Assembly (NCBI RefSeq): GCF_000717175.1
Contig: NZ_JNYD01000030.1
Span: 1 to 64,000 of the forward strand
DNA: 64,000 nt
Direction of reading: 5' to 3'
Source: Pseudonocardia autotrophica
GTDB taxonomy: Bacteria > Actinomycetota > Actinomycetes > Mycobacteriales > Pseudonocardiaceae
The notes under the pieces are model-generated. The model was not told the DNA's origin, ran no database searches, and worked only from the letters and a program-made list of their open reading frames with translations. Positions 7,573 through 15,251 of this stretch are shown one piece after another (the first letter of the stretch is position 1; every line of letters starts with the position of its first letter). Both the position numbers and the translations under genes were made by a program.

Positions 7573-9693
7573 GTGCACATCTGGCCCGGCTCGCCCTACC
7601 CGCTGGGCTCGACCTTCGACGGGGGAGGCACCAACTTCGCGATCTTCTCCGAGGTCGCCGAGCGCATCGAGCTGTGCCTCGTGCACGACGACGGCACCGA
7701 GGAGCGCGTGGTGCTGCCCGAGCGCAACGGCCTGATCTGGCACGGCTACCTGCCGCGCGTCGGGCCGGGGCAGCGCTACGGCTACCGGGTGCACGGCCCG
7801 TACGACCCGCACGCGGGACTGCGGTGCAACCCGTCGAAGCTGCTGCTCGACCCCTACGCGAAGGCGATCGACGGCGAGTACCGCTGGAACGAGGCGCTGT
7901 TCTCCTACCGCTTCGGCGACCCCGACTCCTACAACGACCAGGACTCGGGCCCGTACGCGATGACGTCCGTCGTGGTCAGCCCGTACTTCGACTGGCAGGA
8001 CGACCGCCCGCTGCGGATCCCGTACAACGAGACGGTCGTCTACGAGGCGCACGTGCGCGGCATGACCATGCGCCACCCCGACATCCCGAAGGACGTCCGC
8101 GGCACCTACGCCGGCCTGGCGCACCCGGTGATGATCGACCACTTCCGCGAGCTCGGGGTCACCGCCGTCGAGCTCATGCCCGTGCACCAGTTCGTGCACG
8201 ACTCCACACTCGACGACAAGGGCCTGCGCAACTACTGGGGCTACAACACCATCGGCTTCTTCGCCCCGCACAACGGCTACGCCTGCTTCGGCACCCGGGG
8301 CGAGCAGGTGGCGGAGTTCAAGTCGATGGTCCGGGCGCTGCACCGGGCGGGCGTCGAGGTGATCCTCGACGTCGTCTACAACCACACGGCCGAGGGCAAC
8401 CACCTGGGCCCGACGCTGTCCTTCCGCGGCATCGACAACCACGCCTACTACCGGCTCGTCGACGGCGACCCGATGTACTACTTCGACACCACGGGCACCG
8501 GGAACAGCCTCAACGTCCGCCACCACGAGTCGCTGCGGCTGCTCATGGACTCGCTGCGCTACTGGGTCACCGAGATGCACGTCGACGGCTTCCGGTTCGA
8601 CCTCGCCTCCTCGCTCGCCCGCGAGTTCCACGCGGTGGACCGCCTGTCCGCGTTCTTCGACCTGGTCAACCAGGACCCCGTGGTGAGCCAGGTGAAGCTG
8701 ATCGCCGAGCCGTGGGACGTCGGCGACGGCGGCTACCAGGTCGGCGGGTTCCCGCCGCTGTGGACGGAGTGGAACGGGCGCTACCGCGACACGGTCCGGG
8801 ACTTCTGGCGCGGCGAACCGGCCAGCCTCGGCGAGTTCGCGGCCCGGTTCACCGGTTCCTCGGACCTCTACGAGGCGGACAACCGGCGCCCGATCGCGTC
8901 GATCAACTTCGTGACCGCGCACGACGGCTTCACCCTCGAGGACCTCGTCTCGTACAACGAGAAGCACAACGAGGCCAACGGCGAGGACAACCGGGACGGG
9001 GAGAGCCACAACCGCTCCTGGAACCACGGTGCGGAGGGCCCGACCGAGGACGTGCAGGTCCACGCGCTGCGTGAGCGGCAGAAGCGCAACATCCTCACCA
9101 CGCTGCTGCTCTCGCAGGGCGTGCCGATGATCGCGCACGGCGACGAGCTGGGCCGCACCCAGCAGGGCAACAACAACGTCTACTGCCAGGACAACGAGCT
9201 GTCCTGGGTCGACTGGGAGCGCGCCCGGGAGCACGAGGTGCTCACCGAGTTCGTCGGGTGCCTCACGGCGCTGCGTGCCAAGCACCCGATCTTCCGCCGG
9301 CAGCGCTTCTTCCAGGGCCGGCCCATCCAGGGGTCCAGCATGGACGACATCGCCTGGCTGCGGCCCGACGGCGCGTACATGACCGACGAGGACTGGCAGC
9401 GCCCGCAGACCCGGTCGCTGGCGATCTACCTCAACGGGCAGGGCATCCCGGACCGCGACCACCTCGGCGTGCGGATCGTGGACGACTCCTTCCTGCTGCT
9501 GATCAACACCCACCACCAGCAGGTCCAGTTCACGTTGCCCGGCGAGGAGTACGGCCGGATCTGGGAGACGGCCGTCGACACCGCGGACCCCCTGCTGGCG
9601 AACACGCGCCGGCGCACCCAGAAGGCCGGGGCGCGGATGCGGATCCAGGCCCGCTCGATGGTCGTGCTGAGGTGCGCCGTCCCGCCGTCCTGA
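7573..9693 (+). CDS. glgX: glycogen debranching enzyme GlgX
   Basis: GH13 isoamylase-type enzyme (706 aa, typical for GlgX) that hydrolyses alpha-1,6 branches of glycogen limit dextrin in the cytoplasm. A CBM48 domain at the N-terminus ([17 protein letters not shown]) precedes the catalytic barrel. The four GH13 regions are visible: [19 protein letters not shown] (nucleophile Asp), LIAEPWDVG (acid Glu) and [14 protein letters not shown] at 7573 is chosen over upstream in-frame starts because a GGAGG Shine-Dalgarno sits at 7565-7569 and the protein then begins as GlgX proteins do ([12 protein letters not shown]). No other glycogen gene is adjacent, but the GH15 and Gnd genes at the right edge also serve glucose-polymer use. 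Confidence 0.95.
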   Translation: MHIWPGSPYPLGSTFDGGGTNFAIFSEVAERIELCLVHDDGTEERVVLPERNGLIWHGYLPRVGPGQRYGYRVHGPYDPHAGLRCNPSKLLLDPYAKAIDGEYRWNEALFSYRFGDPDSYNDQDSGPYAMTSVVVSPYFDWQDDRPLRIPYNETVVYEAHVRGMTMRHPDIPKDVRGTYAGLAHPVMIDHFRELGVTAVELMPVHQFVHDSTLDDKGLRNYWGYNTIGFFAPHNGYACFGTRGEQVAEFKSMVRALHRAGVEVILDVVYNHTAEGNHLGPTLSFRGIDNHAYYRLVDGDPMYYFDTTGTGNSLNVRHHESLRLLMDSLRYWVTEMHVDGFRFDLASSLAREFHAVDRLSAFFDLVNQDPVVSQVKLIAEPWDVGDGGYQVGGFPPLWTEWNGRYRDTVRDFWRGEPASLGEFAARFTGSSDLYEADNRRPIASINFVTAHDGFTLEDLVSYNEKHNEANGEDNRDGESHNRSWNHGAEGPTEDVQVHALRERQKRNILTTLLLSQGVPMIAHGDELGRTQQGNNNVYCQDNELSWVDWERAREHEVLTEFVGCLTALRAKHPIFRRQRFFQGRPIQGSSMDDIAWLRPDGAYMTDEDWQRPQTRSLAIYLNGQGIPDRDHLGVRIVDDSFLLLINTHHQQVQFTLPGEEYGRIWETAVDTADPLLANTRRRTQKAGARMRIQARSMVVLRCAVPPS

Positions 9694-9696
9694 ACT

Positions 9697-9718
9697 GACA
9701 TGTCGAACTTGACATGTC
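9697..9718. promoter_or_regulatory. two GACATGTC palindromes 14 bp apart, candidate operator/promoter
   Basis: Two identical 8-bp palindromes, GACATGTC at 9697-9704 and 9711-9718, lie just after glgX and 50 bp before the DUF1707 gene. The second copy contains TTGACA (9709-9714), a consensus -35 hexamer; no good -10 follows at the usual distance, so the promoter itself is uncertain. Paired palindromes on the DUF1707 promoter suggest a regulator bound as two dimers. Confidence 0.4.
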
Positions 9719-9768
9719 GGTCGTGACCGGAGCACACTCGTGGCGTCCGACGGGGGTGGTGGTTCGCG

Positions 9769-10206
9769 ATGACCGAGCAGGGCGGGACGGGGATCCGCAT
9801 CGGCGACGACGAGCGGGAGCGCGGGGCGGCCCGGCTGGCCGCCGAGGTGGGGACGGGGCGGCTCGACCTCGCCGAGTACGAGCGCCGGGTCGACCGGGTC
9901 TACGCGGCCCGGACCCGCAGGGAGCTCGACGCGGTCTTCGCCGACCTGCCGACGCGGCAGGCGGCGCAGCCGGCTCCGGTCCGGGCCCGACGTGTCCCGC
10001 CGGCCCCGCTCGTGGCCGCGTGGGTGCCGTGGATCGTGGTGAACGCGATCTGCCTCGTGGTGTGGGTGGCGACGTCGCTCGGCGCCGGGCACCCGCTGCC
10101 CTTCTGGCCGATCTGGGTCGCCGGGCCGTGGGGCGCGATGCTCCTCCTCGGCACCCTGTCCGGGCGCCAGGTCTGCGGCAGCCGGCCCTCCGGAAGTCGG
10201 CACTAG
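9769..10206 (+). CDS. DUF1707 (SHOCT-like) membrane protein
   Basis: Small protein (145 aa) with the actinobacterial DUF1707 domain at residues 9-55: IRIGDDERERGAARL then LDLAEYERRVDRVYAARTRREL, ending in VFADLP. A basic linker leads to two hydrophobic segments (about 80-105 and 110-130), so the domain is probably anchored on the cytoplasmic face of the membrane. Function of the family is not established. ATG start. Its promoter region carries the tandem GACATGTC palindromes and its end is followed by a 13-bp perfect hairpin. Confidence 0.8.
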   Translation: MTEQGGTGIRIGDDERERGAARLAAEVGTGRLDLAEYERRVDRVYAARTRRELDAVFADLPTRQAAQPAPVRARRVPPAPLVAAWVPWIVVNAICLVVWVATSLGAGHPLPFWPIWVAGPWGAMLLLGTLSGRQVCGSRPSGSRH

Positions 10207-10211
10207 AACCT

Positions 10212-10247
10212 CGGGCGCGGCGCCGCGGGGGGTGGGCGCCGCGCCCG
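10212..10247. terminator. 13-bp perfect hairpin between convergent genes
   Basis: Arms 10212-10224 (CGGGCGCGGCGCC) and 10235-10247 (GGCGCCGCGCCCG) are perfectly complementary with a 10-nt loop and no U-tract. It lies 5 nt after the DUF1707 stop and 39 nt from the convergent gene end, so it can act on both transcripts, as I-shaped terminators do in actinobacteria. Confidence 0.65.
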
Positions 10248-10286
10248 GGACCGGCCCGGCACCGGGTCGGCACCGCTCGGCACCGG

Positions 10287-10925
10287 TCAGCGGGCGGCGG
10301 CCTCGAGGATCGACCGCAGATACCCGATCTCGGCGTCGGTCCGCGGCGGGTAGAGCAGCACGTAGCCCTCGGGCAGGCCCAGCATCCGGCCCGCCAGCGG
10401 GTGGAACTCGCCCCACCGGCGGGCGACGACCACGCGGGCGTCGAGCGGGGCGAGCACGACGTGCATCGACCCGTCCGCGGGGTGGACGTGCCCGATCTCG
10501 GCGCCGCCGGTCCGCCACAGCGCGGGATGGTGCTTCTCCCAGCCGCTCGTCCGCATCTCCAGGTCGTCGCGCCCGGCGAGCTCCTCGACCACGTCCTGCA
10601 GGGCGGCGACCCGTGCCTGGTCCGCGTGCTGGGTGAGGACCCGGTGCGGGACGGGGTGCGGGCCGACCTCGGGCCGCTCCCCCGCCCGCGGGGGCAGGGT
10701 CAGCAGCCCGCGGTCGACGTCCCCGCTGCCCGCCTCCCGCCACGTGTAGGGATCGCGGGCACGCAGCCGCATCCCGCTCACCGCCAGCCACCCCACCGGG
10801 TTCGCCGGCACCCCGCCCGGGCCCAGGGCCTTCCACCGCCGGTAGTCGCGCGCGGCCCAGCCGATCCCGGCCGCCGCCGCGCCGACCACGACCCCGGCGA
10901 CGCCGCTCCGTCTCGTCGTGCTCAC
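10287..10925 (-). CDS. DUF5519 (luciferase-domain) protein with N-terminal membrane anchor
   Basis: Protein of 212 aa. After a short basic start, a hydrophobic segment (GVAGVVVGAAAAGIGWAA, about residues 8-25) probably anchors it in the membrane. The C-terminal two thirds match the DUF5519/luciferase domain: IGHVHPADGSMHVVLAP and RRWGEFHPLAGR, followed by LLYPPR. The histidines in HVHP and HPLAG are the family's hallmark; no reaction is established. GTG at 10925 is preferred because the longer reading adds residues outside the family. A second DUF5519 domain occurs 2.7 kb away, fused to a hydrolase-like domain (12605-13762). Confidence 0.75.
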   Translation of the reverse strand: MSTTRRSGVAGVVVGAAAAGIGWAARDYRRWKALGPGGVPANPVGWLAVSGMRLRARDPYTWREAGSGDVDRGLLTLPPRAGERPEVGPHPVPHRVLTQHADQARVAALQDVVEELAGRDDLEMRTSGWEKHHPALWRTGGAEIGHVHPADGSMHVVLAPLDARVVVARRWGEFHPLAGRMLGLPEGYVLLYPPRTDAEIGYLRSILEAAAR

Positions 10926-10977
10926 CCGGTCCAGGGTCCCAGAGCGTCGGTACCGGTGCTCGCTCCGCACGCCCCGC

Positions 10978-11733
10978 TCAGAAGATCGTGTAGCCGCCGT
11001 CGATCCGGACCTCGTCGCCGGTGTGGAAGGTCAACGACGGGTCGGCGAGGTAGGCGCCGACCTCCTCGAACTCCGCCGGGTCCGCCCACCGCCGCACCGG
11101 GGTGCGCTGCGTGGTCGCGGTGCGGAAGCGGTCGTCGGCGTAGCCGCCCGAGCTCAGCCCGGTCACCGTCCACCCCGGGATCAGCGCGTTCACCCGCACT
11201 CGGTGCCGGGCCAGCTCGACGGCGAGCGTGCGGCTCAGCCCGAGCAGCCCCGTCTTGCTGGCGGCGTAGGCGGACTGCCCGACGCCGCCGAAGGCCGCGA
11301 TCATCGAGCTGACGACGACGATCGAGCCGCCCGAGCCCTGGTCGACGAACCGGCGGGCGGCCTCCCGGCAGGTCAGGAACGCGCCGTCGAGGTTGACGCT
11401 CATGATCCGCCGCCAGTCCTCGAGCGAGCTCTCGACCACGGTGTGCCGGCCCGAGGTCCCCGAGTTCGCGACCAGGCAGCCCAGCGGCCCGAGCTCGGAC
11501 ACGGTGCGCTCCATGGCGTCGGCCACCTGGGCCTCGTCGGCGACGTCGCAGGTCAGGGCCAGGGCGCGCACGCCCAGCTTCTCCAGCCCGGCGACCGCCT
11601 CCGCGCTCTTCGCCTCGTCCCGCGCCCAGATCGCGATGTTCGCGCCGGCCTTCGCCATGCCGGTCGCCATGCCCAGCCCGATGCCGCCGTTGCCACCGGT
11701 GACCACCGCGTTGAGGCCCGTCAGGTCGATCAC
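10978..11733 (-). CDS. short-chain dehydrogenase/reductase (SDR)
   Basis: Classical SDR oxidoreductase (251 aa) with a Rossmann fold. The cofactor loop TGGNGGIGLG lies at about residues 12-21, CDVAD marks the adenine pocket, NSGTSG replaces the usual NNAG, and the active-site YAASK supplies Tyr and Lys, with catalytic Ser in VVSSM. It should reduce or oxidise a small alcohol or ketone with NAD(P). GTG start at 11733. Divergently transcribed from an XRE-cupin regulator with a perfect dyad between, which probably makes it that regulator's target. Substrate unknown. Confidence 0.88.
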   Translation of the reverse strand: MIDLTGLNAVVTGGNGGIGLGMATGMAKAGANIAIWARDEAKSAEAVAGLEKLGVRALALTCDVADEAQVADAMERTVSELGPLGCLVANSGTSGRHTVVESSLEDWRRIMSVNLDGAFLTCREAARRFVDQGSGGSIVVVSSMIAAFGGVGQSAYAASKTGLLGLSRTLAVELARHRVRVNALIPGWTVTGLSSGGYADDRFRTATTQRTPVRRWADPAEFEEVGAYLADPSLTFHTGDEVRIDGGYTIF

Positions 11734-11760
11734 GCCCGCTCCCGTCCGTCGTCGCACATC

Positions 11761-11786
11761 CCGTCCTGATCGATCGTTCAGGACGG
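11761..11786. promoter_or_regulatory. 9+9-bp perfect dyad between SDR and XRE-cupin genes
   Basis: CCGTCCTGA (11761-11769) and TCAGGACGG (11778-11786) form a perfect inverted repeat with an 8-bp spacer, centred 40 bp upstream of the SDR start and about 90 bp upstream of the regulator start. It is a good candidate operator for the divergent XRE-cupin protein. Confidence 0.6.
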
Positions 11787-11864
11787 TTCCGATCGTGCCA
11801 TCCGGAGGTGCGTCGAGGGAACGGGCGTGCGGCGGGGCGCACCCCGCCGACTAGCCTCGCCGCC

Positions 11865-12524
11865 GTGGAGGGTGCGAGCGAGCAGGTGCGGCAGGTCCCG
11901 GAGCACGGGCCGGCCGCACGCGAGGTCGACCAGCCCGCGCCGCAGGAGGGCCGGCTCGAGCGGGCGATCGCCGTGCAGGTGCGGCGGCTGCGCCAGGCCG
12001 CCGGGCTGACGCTGGCGGACATGGCCGTGCGCACCGGCATCTCGAAGCCGATGCTCTCCAAGATCGAGAACGCCCAGACCTCGTGCAGCCTGACCACGCT
12101 CGCCCGGCTGGCCGACGCCCTCGACGTGCCGGTGACCTCGCTGTTCCGCGGCGCCGACACCCCGCGCGAGGCGGTGTTCACCCCGGCCGGGTCCGGCGCC
12201 CGGATCGTCGCGCGCGGCACCCGTGTCGGCCACGACTACACCCTGCTGGGCGCCCTGCGCGGGCCGCACAAGCGGATGGAGGCCCACCTCGTCACGCTCA
12301 CCGAGCGCAGCGAGGAGTTCCCGCTGTTCCAGCACCCCGGCACCGAGCTGCTCTACATGCTCGAGGGCGAGATGCTCTACGGGCACGGCGAGTCCAGCTA
12401 CACCCTGCGCCCGGGCGACGCGCTGCAGCTCGACGGCGAGGGTGTGCACGGTCCGCGCGAGCTCGTCGCCCTGCCGATCCGGTTCCTGTCCGTGGTGGCG
12501 TACGGCGACCTGCGCGAAGGGTGA
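11865..12524 (+). CDS. XRE family regulator with C-terminal cupin domain
   Basis: Transcriptional regulator (219 aa) of the SutR/PuuR type: an N-terminal helix-turn-helix (about residues 30-85, with GLTLADMAVRTGISKPMLSKIE) and a C-terminal cupin (about 130-215, with HPGTELLYMLEGEM and LRPGDALQLDG) that senses a small ligand. GTG at 11865 is used; upstream in-frame codons encode low-complexity sequence. It faces the SDR gene across a perfect 26-bp dyad and probably regulates it and itself. Ligand unknown. Confidence 0.87.
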   Translation: MEGASEQVRQVPEHGPAAREVDQPAPQEGRLERAIAVQVRRLRQAAGLTLADMAVRTGISKPMLSKIENAQTSCSLTTLARLADALDVPVTSLFRGADTPREAVFTPAGSGARIVARGTRVGHDYTLLGALRGPHKRMEAHLVTLTERSEEFPLFQHPGTELLYMLEGEMLYGHGESSYTLRPGDALQLDGEGVHGPRELVALPIRFLSVVAYGDLREG

Positions 12525-12604
12525 CGCGGCACGCTCCGAGAACCCCGCGGGCGGTGCGTCGAACTGAGACGGGCCCGCCCCGTCCCGCGTCCTACGGTCG
12601 CCGG

Positions 12605-13762
12605 ATGACGGTCGGCGCGCGCTCCACCGGTCCCGGCGACGAGCCGATGGTCGCGCGGTGGGGGTCGCCGCACCCGGCGGCGCCGCTGGTGCTGGTGCTG
12701 CACGGCAACGGGACCAGCGAGCACTCGATGATCGAGATCTCGCCGTGGCTGCCGCACGGCCCGGTCGCGTACGTGGCCGTCCGGGCGCCGCTGGCCGTCG
12801 AGCGCGGGTTCGCGTGGTTCGCCGAGACCGACGGGCGGCCGGACCCCACCGGGCTGGCCGACGCCGGGGACTGGCTGCTGCGCTGGCTGGACACCGAGGG
12901 CCACCCCGACCGCTGCGTGCTGCTGCTGGCCTTCCGCAGTGGCGTCGCGCTGGCCGGACACCTGATGCTGCGCGCGCCGGAGCGGTTCTCCGGCGCGGTC
13001 CTGTTGCACGGCGCCGTCCCGCTCGACCCCGAGCCGCCCCGCGGGGCGCTGCGCGGCATGCCCGTGTTCCTCGCCCACGCCGACGCCGACCCGCGCACCC
13101 CCGCGCCGCTGCTGGACCGGACCTGGGACTGGCTGCGGCGGTGGTCGGGCGCGCCGGTCCGGGTCGCGCGCACGCCCGACGGCGGGACGCTGGCGGGGTC
13201 GGTCGTCGCGGCGGCCGGCAGCTGGCTGGGCGATCGCCTCGACTTCCTCCGCGCCCACGGCGAGAACCCCCTGCCCGACGGCGAGGAGCCCACCTGGCCC
13301 GGGCTGGGCCGGCTGCCGGAGCGGGCCGGGGAGCCGCCCGACACCACGCCCGGCCTGCCCCAGCTGCCGGTCGGGCCGCCCGGCACGCGGCAGGCGGCGC
13401 TGTGGGAGCGGATCCGCGGACTCGGCCGGGCGGCGCCGGCCGTGATCGGCCCGGCGGGCACGCGGGCGTTGTTCCTGGACGGTCCCGCCGATTCCGCGGC
13501 CCTGGTCCACCCGGCGGAGAACGAGCTCGCGCACCTGCACCCGGACGGCAGCCTGCACCTCGCCCTCCCCGAGGCGCTGCTCTACGACGCCCTCGGGAAG
13601 GGCTGGGCCCTCGCCCACCCGCTCGCGGGCGTCCGGCTCGCGGCCGGGCTGGTCCTCGTCCCGGCGGCGCGCGACGACGACGAGGTTGCGGTGGCGGCCG
13701 CCCTGGTCACCGCGGCGCACCGCGCCGCGACCGGCGGCGGCCCCGCGCCGCACCTAGGCTGA
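12605..13762 (+). CDS. degenerate alpha/beta-hydrolase (carboxylesterase-like) fused to DUF5519
   Basis: Two-domain protein (385 aa). Residues 25-210 resemble the phospholipase/carboxylesterase branch of alpha/beta-hydrolases (VLVLHGNGTSEHSM; VFLAHADADPRTP), but the nucleophile elbow G-F-S-Q-G reads AFRSG (109-113), placing Arg111 where Ser belongs, and the G-H of the catalytic His reads G-G (about 193-194). Asp is kept. Residues about 285-385 are a DUF5519 domain (HLHPDGSLHLALP, AHPLAG). So the first domain is probably inactive and may bind ligand or structure the second. ATG start at 12605. It is followed 5 nt later by an ankyrin gene, probably co-transcribed. Confidence 0.75.
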   Translation: MTVGARSTGPGDEPMVARWGSPHPAAPLVLVLHGNGTSEHSMIEISPWLPHGPVAYVAVRAPLAVERGFAWFAETDGRPDPTGLADAGDWLLRWLDTEGHPDRCVLLLAFRSGVALAGHLMLRAPERFSGAVLLHGAVPLDPEPPRGALRGMPVFLAHADADPRTPAPLLDRTWDWLRRWSGAPVRVARTPDGGTLAGSVVAAAGSWLGDRLDFLRAHGENPLPDGEEPTWPGLGRLPERAGEPPDTTPGLPQLPVGPPGTRQAALWERIRGLGRAAPAVIGPAGTRALFLDGPADSAALVHPAENELAHLHPDGSLHLALPEALLYDALGKGWALAHPLAGVRLAAGLVLVPAARDDDEVAVAAALVTAAHRAATGGGPAPHLG

Positions 13763-13767
13763 CCGGC

Positions 13768-14166
13768 ATGCCGGAGCCGGACGGGGAGACCATCGCCTTC
13801 GCCCACCGCATGTTCGACCTGGCCCGGAACGGGGACGCGGCCCAGCTGGCCGCCTACGTCGACGCGGGCCTGCCGGCGGACCTGACCAACGACAAGGGCG
13901 ACACCCTGCTGATCCTCGCCGCCTACCACGACCACCCGGACACGGTGCGGGCGCTGCTCGACCGCGGCGCCGACCCGGACCGCGCGAACGACCGCGGGCA
14001 GACGGCGCTGTCCGCCGCGACCTTCCGGCAGTCGGCCGAGTCGGTGCGGGCCCTGCTCGCGGCCGGCGGCGACCCCGACCTGGGCGGCCGGTCGGCGCTC
14101 GCCACCGCGGAGTTCTTCGGGCTCCCCGAGATGCAGGAGCTCCTCCGCGCCCACCGCACGGCCTAG
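13768..14166 (+). CDS. ankyrin repeat protein
   Basis: Short cytoplasmic protein (132 aa) made of about three ankyrin repeats; clear repeat cores are DKGDTLLILAAYHDHPDTVRA and DRGQTALSAATFRQSAESVRA (about residues 36-56 and 71-91), each followed by LLDRGADPD or LLAAGGDPD. Such proteins mediate protein-protein contacts. ATG start, 5 nt after the fused hydrolase gene, so likely one transcript. Its TAG stop shares CTAG with the convergent STAS gene. Partner unknown. Confidence 0.82.
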   Translation: MPEPDGETIAFAHRMFDLARNGDAAQLAAYVDAGLPADLTNDKGDTLLILAAYHDHPDTVRALLDRGADPDRANDRGQTALSAATFRQSAESVRALLAAGGDPDLGGRSALATAEFFGLPEMQELLRAHRTA

Positions 14167-14552
14167 CAGCCCTCGGCCTCCAGGCCCGCGAGCGCCGCGG
14201 CGACCGTGGGGAACGAGCGGAACCGCGCGAGCGCCTGCCGGTCCACCGTGCCCAGCCGCCCGGCGAGCGCCCCCGCCCCGACGAGGTCGAGCGTGACGCC
14301 GCTGCGGTCGGCGGCGTGCTGGGCGTGGGTGAGCGCCGCGAGCGCGCCCGGGCCGATCGAGTCGACGTCCGCGACGTCGATCAGGACGTGCCGCGTGGCG
14401 GCGTGCCCGTGCCGGGCGAGCTGGAGCCGCGCGTCGACCAGCCGGAGCAGCCGGGCGCCGGTCAGGCGGTCGAGGTGCCCGCGGAGCCGGATGGTGTACG
14501 CGCCCGGCTCCGGGACGTCGATGGCCATGGGAGCGGGATGGGCGAGCGTCAT
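14163..14552 (-). CDS. STAS-domain protein (anti-sigma factor antagonist-like)
   Basis: Single STAS domain of 129 aa, resembling SpoIIAA/RsbV-type anti-anti-sigma factors: IRLRGHLDRLTGARLL for strand-helix 1, HVLIDVADVDSIGPGALAAL for the central motif, and LDLVGAGALAGRL later. In phosphorylated antagonists the motif is D-S-[ST]-G; here it is D-S-I-G, so the serine phosphorylated in SpoIIAA is an isoleucine and kinase control may be lost. No anti-sigma kinase or phosphatase lies nearby. ATG start at 14552. A 464-bp gene-free interval lies upstream. Confidence 0.75.
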   Translation of the reverse strand: MTLAHPAPMAIDVPEPGAYTIRLRGHLDRLTGARLLRLVDARLQLARHGHAATRHVLIDVADVDSIGPGALAALTHAQHAADRSGVTLDLVGAGALAGRLGTVDRQALARFRSFPTVAAALAGLEAEGC

Positions 14553-15016
14553 CGGCCGCCTCCTCTCGTCGAGGGCCGGGCGGCCTTCTTCACCCGTGCG
14601 TGGACCGTACCGCGTGGAGATCGCCTCCGCGCTCCGAACGTGGATCCCGGCCGGCGGGGAGCCGTCAGCTCGCCGGTCACGTCACCGTCGGTGCGGGTGA
14701 GCGCGGATTCTGTGCGTCGACGGCACCGAGGAGCGCCGTCCGTGCACACAACCGCTGATCAGCGTGGTCGACCGTCGACCATGATCGTGGTGTCCGTGCA
14801 TCCAGCGCTCGGCTGTGGGCCGCTGGTGCACGCGTTCGCCGATCATGTCCCGCCTCTCCCGGCCTCGTTCGTTCGCGAGATGTCCCCATCCCGTTCACCG
14901 TCGGCGTCTCGCCATTCACCGACGATTCCGGACCGCGGCATGGACCACTCCGCGTAGTGCGTGGATACGCTCGGAGTGACCGCAATCACTCCAACATCGG
15001 ATTCGGAGTCATCCCG
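14553..15016. other. 464-bp intergenic region with a 17-bp palindrome
   Basis: No convincing gene. GC content is visibly lower between about 14,700 and 15,010 than around it. It contains TGGTCGAC-C-GTCGACCA (14765-14781), 8-bp perfect arms around one base, and several ATGATC-like words. It must hold the promoters of the leftward STAS gene and of the small rightward gene at 15017. I recognise no known riboswitch or RNA. Confidence 0.5.
14765..14781. promoter_or_regulatory. 17-bp palindrome, candidate operator
   Basis: Arms TGGTCGAC and GTCGACCA flank a single C. It is 213 bp upstream of the STAS start and 236 bp upstream of the small gene. The only evidence is the perfect symmetry, in a region of unusual composition. 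Confidence 0.4.
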
Positions 15017-15199
15017 ATGGACGAGGAAGTCCTCGCACTCGCCCGCAGCGGAGGCCGGTCCCGGCACGCCGTCGCCGCCGTCGCGTCGGCCGACCGGCCC
15101 TCCTGGTGGCAGCCGCACCGGCCGCGCATCGGCAACCGCTCCTGGCGCGTGCTGCGGCTGCGCCGCACCCGCCCGGCGTTCACGCGAGCCGCGTGGTGA
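15017..15199 (+). CDS. small basic protein of unknown function
   Basis: A 60-aa protein starting MDEEVLALARSGG, then WWQPHRPRIGNRSWRVLRL, ending rich in Arg and Trp. No family recognised. Support comes from an ATG with GGAG about eight nt upstream, strong third-position G/C in this frame, and a hairpin (15217-15247) just after the stop, before the convergent ABC operon ends. The acidic start and basic, tryptophan-rich tail suggest nucleic-acid or membrane-surface binding, but that is only a guess. Confidence 0.45.
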   Translation: MDEEVLALARSGGRSRHAVAAVASADRPSWWQPHRPRIGNRSWRVLRLRRTRPAFTRAAW

Positions 15200-15216
15200 C
15201 CGACAGCGGGTGCCGA

Positions 15217-15247
15217 CCGCTCCGCCGGGCGCCGGCAGCGGGAGCGG
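15217..15247. terminator. two-part hairpin between convergent genes
   Basis: Outer arms CCGCTCC (15217-15223) and GGAGCGG (15241-15247) enclose an inner stem GCCGG/CCGGC (15224-15228, 15232-15236) with a GCG loop and a 4-nt bulge. It lies between the small gene and the end of the ABC transporter operon and is probably used from both sides. Confidence 0.5.
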
Positions 15248-15251
15248 CGGG

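Noticed and set aside
7555-10836. A 1093-codon open frame on the minus strand across glgX and its neighbours
   Set aside because: Antisense to glgX, DUF1707 and the hairpin; translated sequence has no family resemblance and the composition of a shadow frame.
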